From positions 31,041,786 to 31,105,785 of the forward strand of contig NC_063176.1 in assembly GCF_023159225.1 (NCBI RefSeq): DNA of 64,000 bases. The letters run 5' to 3'. This document shows positions 60,901 through 64,000 of this stretch, one piece after another. Under the pieces are notes generated by a model, which did no database searches, had not been told where the DNA came from, and was given only the letters and a program-made list of their open reading frames with translations. Every line of letters begins with the position of its first letter. Position 1 is the first letter of the stretch. The position numbers were made by a program, and so were the translations under genes. Source of the DNA: Perognathus longimembris pacificus (taxonomy: Eukaryota > Chordata > Mammalia > Rodentia > Heteromyidae).

Positions 60901-63190
60901 CATGGAGTTCATTTCACTTAGCATCATCTTATGTATGGCATTGGTTTTCTTTCTTTGTTCAGTTTAGTATTGAGTTGCTTAATTTTTCAAATACTTGGAC
61001 TTTTTTCTGATTTAATTAGACAGTAGTAAAAATATGAGCAGTATTTTTCATTCCTTTGCTACATAGCTCAATATATGCATATTTTGGTGAACCTTCATAC
61101 ACATTCAAAATACTGTGTGTTCTACAGGTGTTGAGTATTCTGTATATCAAATAGGGAAAATAGATAGTGCTTTTAATTTCTTCTATAACATACTATTTTT
61201 ATGTTACTCTCCATTGTTGAGAGTTATGTTGTTAAGATCTCTAATGATGAACATAGACTTACTTATTTCTCTTTCTAGAGCTGCTGCATTTTGTTTTATA
61301 TGTTTTTACGAAACTTAGGCATAGTCATAAGGTAGTCATGGTTCTGTTGAAAGGCCTTTGGCCTCCTTTTTCTATTTCTTGTATATTTGTGGCTTTAAGG
61401 GAAACATTTTGTGACATGTTATTGAAGGTCTTCATGCTCTCCAAGTGTGTTCACATTCATGTGGCATGGCCTTGTCAGCTAGCCTCACCCCCTCTCTTTT
61501 TTCTTTTTTAGCTTTCCTTTTGTAGAATTTTATTAAAACCTTTTTTGTTCATTGATTACTTGTGTTCAAGTTTTCTTTTCATAGTGATTGAGGTGTTTCT
61601 TTTCTTTTGACTATCATTTTAAAGATACATGAAAAGAGAATGGATTTATACTGTTTTAAATCAGTTATTTCTAACCACTTATTTTACTTTTATAGGTACT
61701 TCAGCAGTTGAATCAGTTAAATTTATTTCACCAAGAAGCTATCATGAAATGCTTGAAGAGTAGGAAAGATGAACTCAAGCAGGCTCTGTTAGGAGAAATA
61801 GTTGGTATTTCATCTGCTCAGCTACAGGATTTTGATTGGCAGTTAAAGGTGAGAACCTATTTATGCCTGTGTATGTTTTTGTATCATAGGTAAAATATTT
61901 ATTTTTTAATAACATGTACCTAAGTTTTCTGTTGGGTATACAAGTAGAAGAGAGACACTATCATCTGTGAGAAATTTAGTTGCTTCAGTTTGTCAAAGTA
62001 TAGTGGAGTTAATATTTATTGTCTATGTTTTGCTTGTAGAGATCTCTAATAGATACTCTTTTATTTCATTTCATTAGTTTAGTATTCTTTTGAGTTTTGG
62101 CTACCAAACTTAAGACACATTTAAACAAATTAGAACCCAAATAGAAAAGAATGACCAGGAATTTAGTCATGAAATTTCTTTGAAACACATGAGACCATGT
62201 GCTTGGGAAAGGTAAAACCTAGTAGAAACATGACTGTTATGTTCAAAGTTTCTTGGGTAGGAAAATAGATGTTTGTTCAATACCTGCAGAGACTTAAGAC
62301 GAGGGTGAAGGTATAAAAGTTATAATCAGGTGGGTTTGAATTGAACCCTTCTTGAAGTAGGGACTCCTTGGTGGTAGTCAAGCATAGGCTGACGAACCAC
62401 TTAGTAGAAGTATTGAAGAGAATCATCCATAAACTAGACCAGTTTGGAGGCAGTACTCTCAAATTGCAGGCATTATGAGTCCTGTTTGGGGTTGAAAGCA
62501 TGAAGAGCTCTAGGGGAGGATTTGGTTCTGAAGTGCCACAGGGAGATCCTTTGGTTACTACTTAGGGAATGTGTCTCTACCATTGCACAAGTAGTTTTTT
62601 TAAGGGTAGCACTCCAGACAAAGGTTATGTGGAGTGAGGTCATGGGAAAAATCAGCTCTCCCATGTCATCTTCAGGGAAGCTATGCTGCTTTACTTTTAA
62701 AAAAAAAATGAAGTGATAGTACTATAAATATTAGATTCTTTCAGTATCTTTGGTATCTTCGGTAGCTGGACAGACTCAGGTCTTGATATTTGTTTCTGCC
62801 ATGAAACTGCTGACTGTTCCTTTTTTCCTCCATACTTTGTCTTTTACATTCACTTCCCTTTCTGTTTCTTCCCTTTGGACATGTATCTTTTTGACACTGG
62901 TTTATTTTTTCTGCTTTTCTCAGTGTTTGACAGGGAAACATTACTTCTTAAGAAATGCATGGTTACTAAACTCGAATGCTTATTTAATTAGGTCTCTTCT
63001 ATTTACTAAGTACTATTTTTAAAATTTCAAACAGCTTGCACTTTCTAGTGACAAGATTGCTACATTACAAATGCCACTTTTAAGCCTTCATCTAGATATT
63101 AAAGAAAATGGTGAAGTAAAACCATATTCTGTTGAAATGAGTAAAGAAGAGCTCCAAAATCTAATCACTTCCTTGGAAGCAGCTAATAAG
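54910..63190 (+). CDS. COMMD8: COMMD8, COMM domain-containing protein 8 (last exon beyond window)
   Basis: Four exons, all phase 0-0, give 177 residues: an N-terminal helical region (about 1-115) and most of the COMM domain (about 116-177, starting near [10 protein letters not shown]). The human protein is 183 residues, so one short exon of about six codons is missing past the right edge. Family knowledge: COMMD8 is one of ten COMMD proteins in the Commander/CCC complex, which with CCDC22, CCDC93 and Retriever returns cargo from endosomes to the surface and influences NF-kB and cullin ligases. The W of the FDWQ/K motif that defines the COMM domain is present. The start is chosen for family agreement and a strong Kozak context (A at -3, G at +4). 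Confidence 0.95.
54976..56100. other. COMMD8 intron 1, CpG-rich start then plain
   Basis: CpG-rich to about 55500, then ordinary sequence. Several overlapping open frames on both strands here reflect the high GC content, not genes. Confidence 0.65.
56155..56470 (-). repeat. Cluster of old B1- and ID-like SINE fragments, COMMD8 intron 1
   Basis: GCCTCCTTAGCCTGGAATAAAGG (B1-like), TGCTGGGCAAGCAGTTTACC (ID-like) and CTACCACTTGAGCCATACC follow one another in antisense. Confidence 0.55.
56551..56756 (-). repeat. IDL-Geo SINE with 14-bp target-site duplication, COMMD8 intron 1
   Basis: An antisense dimer flanked by ATTCTCACTCTTCT at 56537-56550 and 56757-56770. 56771-57934 shows nothing named. 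Confidence 0.92.
57935..58275 (+). repeat. Geo fragment, then composite head interrupted by IDL-Geo, COMMD8 intron 1
   Basis: A Geo body at 57935-58012, a composite head to CTCATGCCTGTAATTTA, then a complete IDL-Geo from 58049 with an (AAAAG)n tail. Confidence 0.8.
58679..58834 (+). CDS. COMMD8: COMMD8 exon 2 (residues 23-74)
   Basis: A 156-nt exon coding [20 protein letters not shown], then [15 protein letters not shown] and KSLSDEE. The acceptor CTCTGTAG follows a T-rich tract and the donor is GTAAGT. [12 protein letters not shown] is a COMMD8 hallmark. Confidence 0.95.
59032..59276 (-). repeat. Composite SINE with a pyrimidine-rich expansion, COMMD8 intron 2
   Basis: Antisense CACTTGAGCCACAGTTCC and GGCATGAGCCACAGGTGCC. 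A CTCTCCTCAACTCC-type insert lies inside the body. Confidence 0.7.
59395..59590 (-). mobile_element. Diverged L1 3' UTR, COMMD8 intron 2
   Basis: Antisense GTAATGTACAGAGGGAGTAC and the C-rich CCCTCCTGACCGCCCCC match the L1 tail seen at 60285. It may extend to about 59870. Confidence 0.65.
60285..60940 (-). mobile_element. L1 3' end with an inserted SINE, COMMD8 intron 2
   Basis: Antisense L1 3' UTR (GTGATGTACAGAGGGGTTAC to GGAGTTCATTTCACTTAGC). It is split at 60481-60667 by an IDL-Geo. Confidence 0.88.
60481..60667 (-). repeat. IDL-Geo SINE inside L1, COMMD8 intron 2
   Basis: GCTAGTCCTGGGCTTTGGACTC to GCCACTAGGCCATATC in antisense. It splits the L1 near AGTATTGCTTTTG. 60941-61695 and intron 3 (61849-63034) show nothing named. 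Confidence 0.88.
61696..61848 (+). CDS. COMMD8: COMMD8 exon 3 (residues 75-125)
   Basis: A 153-nt exon coding [20 protein letters not shown], then [15 protein letters not shown] and [14 protein letters not shown]. It enters the COMM domain, whose conserved Trp is in DFDWQ. The acceptor is TTTTATAG and the donor GTGAGA. Confidence 0.95.
63035..63190 (+). CDS. COMMD8: COMMD8 exon 4 (residues 126-177)
   Basis: A 156-nt exon coding [20 protein letters not shown], then [20 protein letters not shown] and [10 protein letters not shown]. It is the C-terminal part of the COMM domain. The acceptor is TTCAAACAG and the donor is the weaker GTATTT. The remaining residues would be on exon 5, outside the window. 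Confidence 0.95.
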
Positions 63191-63487
63191 GTATTTATGT
63201 TCATTTTATTATATAGTTTTAATGTCTTTTAAGTTTTGATTAATACCTTCAGGGCAATAAAAGAAAAGCATATACATTCTTTCTAATATTTTAATTTCTC
63301 TGATGCTTAATGTCAGGCCCAGAAAAATACTTTGTTGATATGATTTGATATTTTGTTTTAGATATTGAATTTTAACATCTAATGTTCAATTACTTGGTTT
63401 GAAGCATAATTTATTAGGTAGTCATTTTCAAAAGGATAATCCTGATATGCTAACAGTTTTATTTTATTTCAGTGCTTATTAGTAATA

Positions 63488-63625
63488 AAATAGGGGTTGA
63501 AGGCATGACTTAGTTGATAGTGCACTAGCCAGTGAGTGATAACATCAGGTACTGAGTTCTTGTTCTGGTCTCAAATCTAGTAAAAAAAAAAATAAATAAA
63601 TAATTTATATATATATATATATTTA
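63488..63625 (+). repeat. ID-like SINE with (TA)n tail, COMMD8 intron 4
   Basis: GGCATGACTTAGTTGATAGTGC to GGTCTCAAATCTAG, then A/TAAA and TATATA. The last 25 bp of the window look like the start of another composite SINE. Confidence 0.6.
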
Positions 63626-64000
63626 AACTTTACGATCATGAAATTAGTAGATTCCAAATCCTTTTTCTGATTTAAAATAAAGTTCTGATTCTGAAAAAAG
63701 GGTGTCTTTCTGAATGGACAGGTAAGAGAGAAAGTTTGGACAAGTAGGACAATGTTTGCTTTTGTAATGTTCTAAATACAGTCAATAAAATATGACTTTA
63801 GTTGTGACACAATTAGATTGAGACAAGATAGAACTGGTGAATGTTTAAAACTGTCCCAGTTAAAAAGCTGGGTATAAATAACAGTAAACACTCCTGTTGT
63901 TTAGTAAATTTGGAAAATAATTTTTAAGCAGTAAATACTGTTACTGTGAGGGTGAAATACAAATAATTATCTTAGTCAGGTGCCACTGCCTTACTCCTAT

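Noticed and set aside
1..64000. A previously undescribed gene system (defence, secondary metabolism or similar)
   Set aside because: Everything with coding support belongs to ATP10D or COMMD8. The rest is intron, intergenic DNA and transposable-element relics.

Overview
This window is vertebrate, and specifically mammalian, nuclear DNA. It has long introns with GT-AG exons, two CpG-rich promoters and dense SINE and LINE debris. Two genes are recognisable from their exon translations: ATP10D on the minus strand and COMMD8 on the plus strand, head to head as I recall them on human 4p12. The commonest repeat is a dimeric SINE with a tRNA-Ala/ID-like left monomer and a second monomer built around CTGTGGCTCAAGTGG. 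As I recall the literature this is IDL-Geo, restricted to geomyoid rodents (kangaroo rats, pocket mice, pocket gophers). The host is therefore probably a heteromyid or geomyid rodent; this is inference from the repeats.

Region by region. Positions 1-33529 hold ATP10D exons 17 down to 2, in reverse order on the plus strand. These 16 coding exons give 1076 uninterrupted residues, and the reading phase closes at every junction. They run from the start Met to the GDGAND motif of the P domain. About 350 C-terminal residues (TM5-TM10 and tail) lie beyond the left edge. Positions 33530-49435 are intron 1. A GC-rich non-coding first exon and promoter lie at about 49436-49800. Positions 49800-54780 are intergenic and repeat-rich. 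Positions 54780-54909 are the COMMD8 promoter, with two CACGTG E-boxes. COMMD8 exons 1-4 (177 of an expected 183 residues) occupy 54910-63190, and the last short exon is outside the window.

ATP10D encodes the catalytic subunit of a P4-ATPase lipid flippase; family knowledge gives glucosylceramide as its substrate. COMMD8 is a COMM-domain subunit of the Commander endosomal recycling complex. Nothing in the sequence shows that they share a pathway beyond adjacency.

I found no new multi-gene system. The most notable structures are these. A 209-bp, 100% identical direct duplication flanks ATP10D exon 10, and its younger copy is joined to a fold-back palindrome inside a SINE. A (TG)~19 tract sits against the acceptor of the start-codon exon, resembling CFTR exon 9. 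An upstream ORF is predicted to overlap the ATP10D start codon. An inverted SINE pair brackets exon 11. A pair of CTCF-like motifs lies in intron 15. Repeat names were assigned from memory of family consensus sequences, not from a database search.
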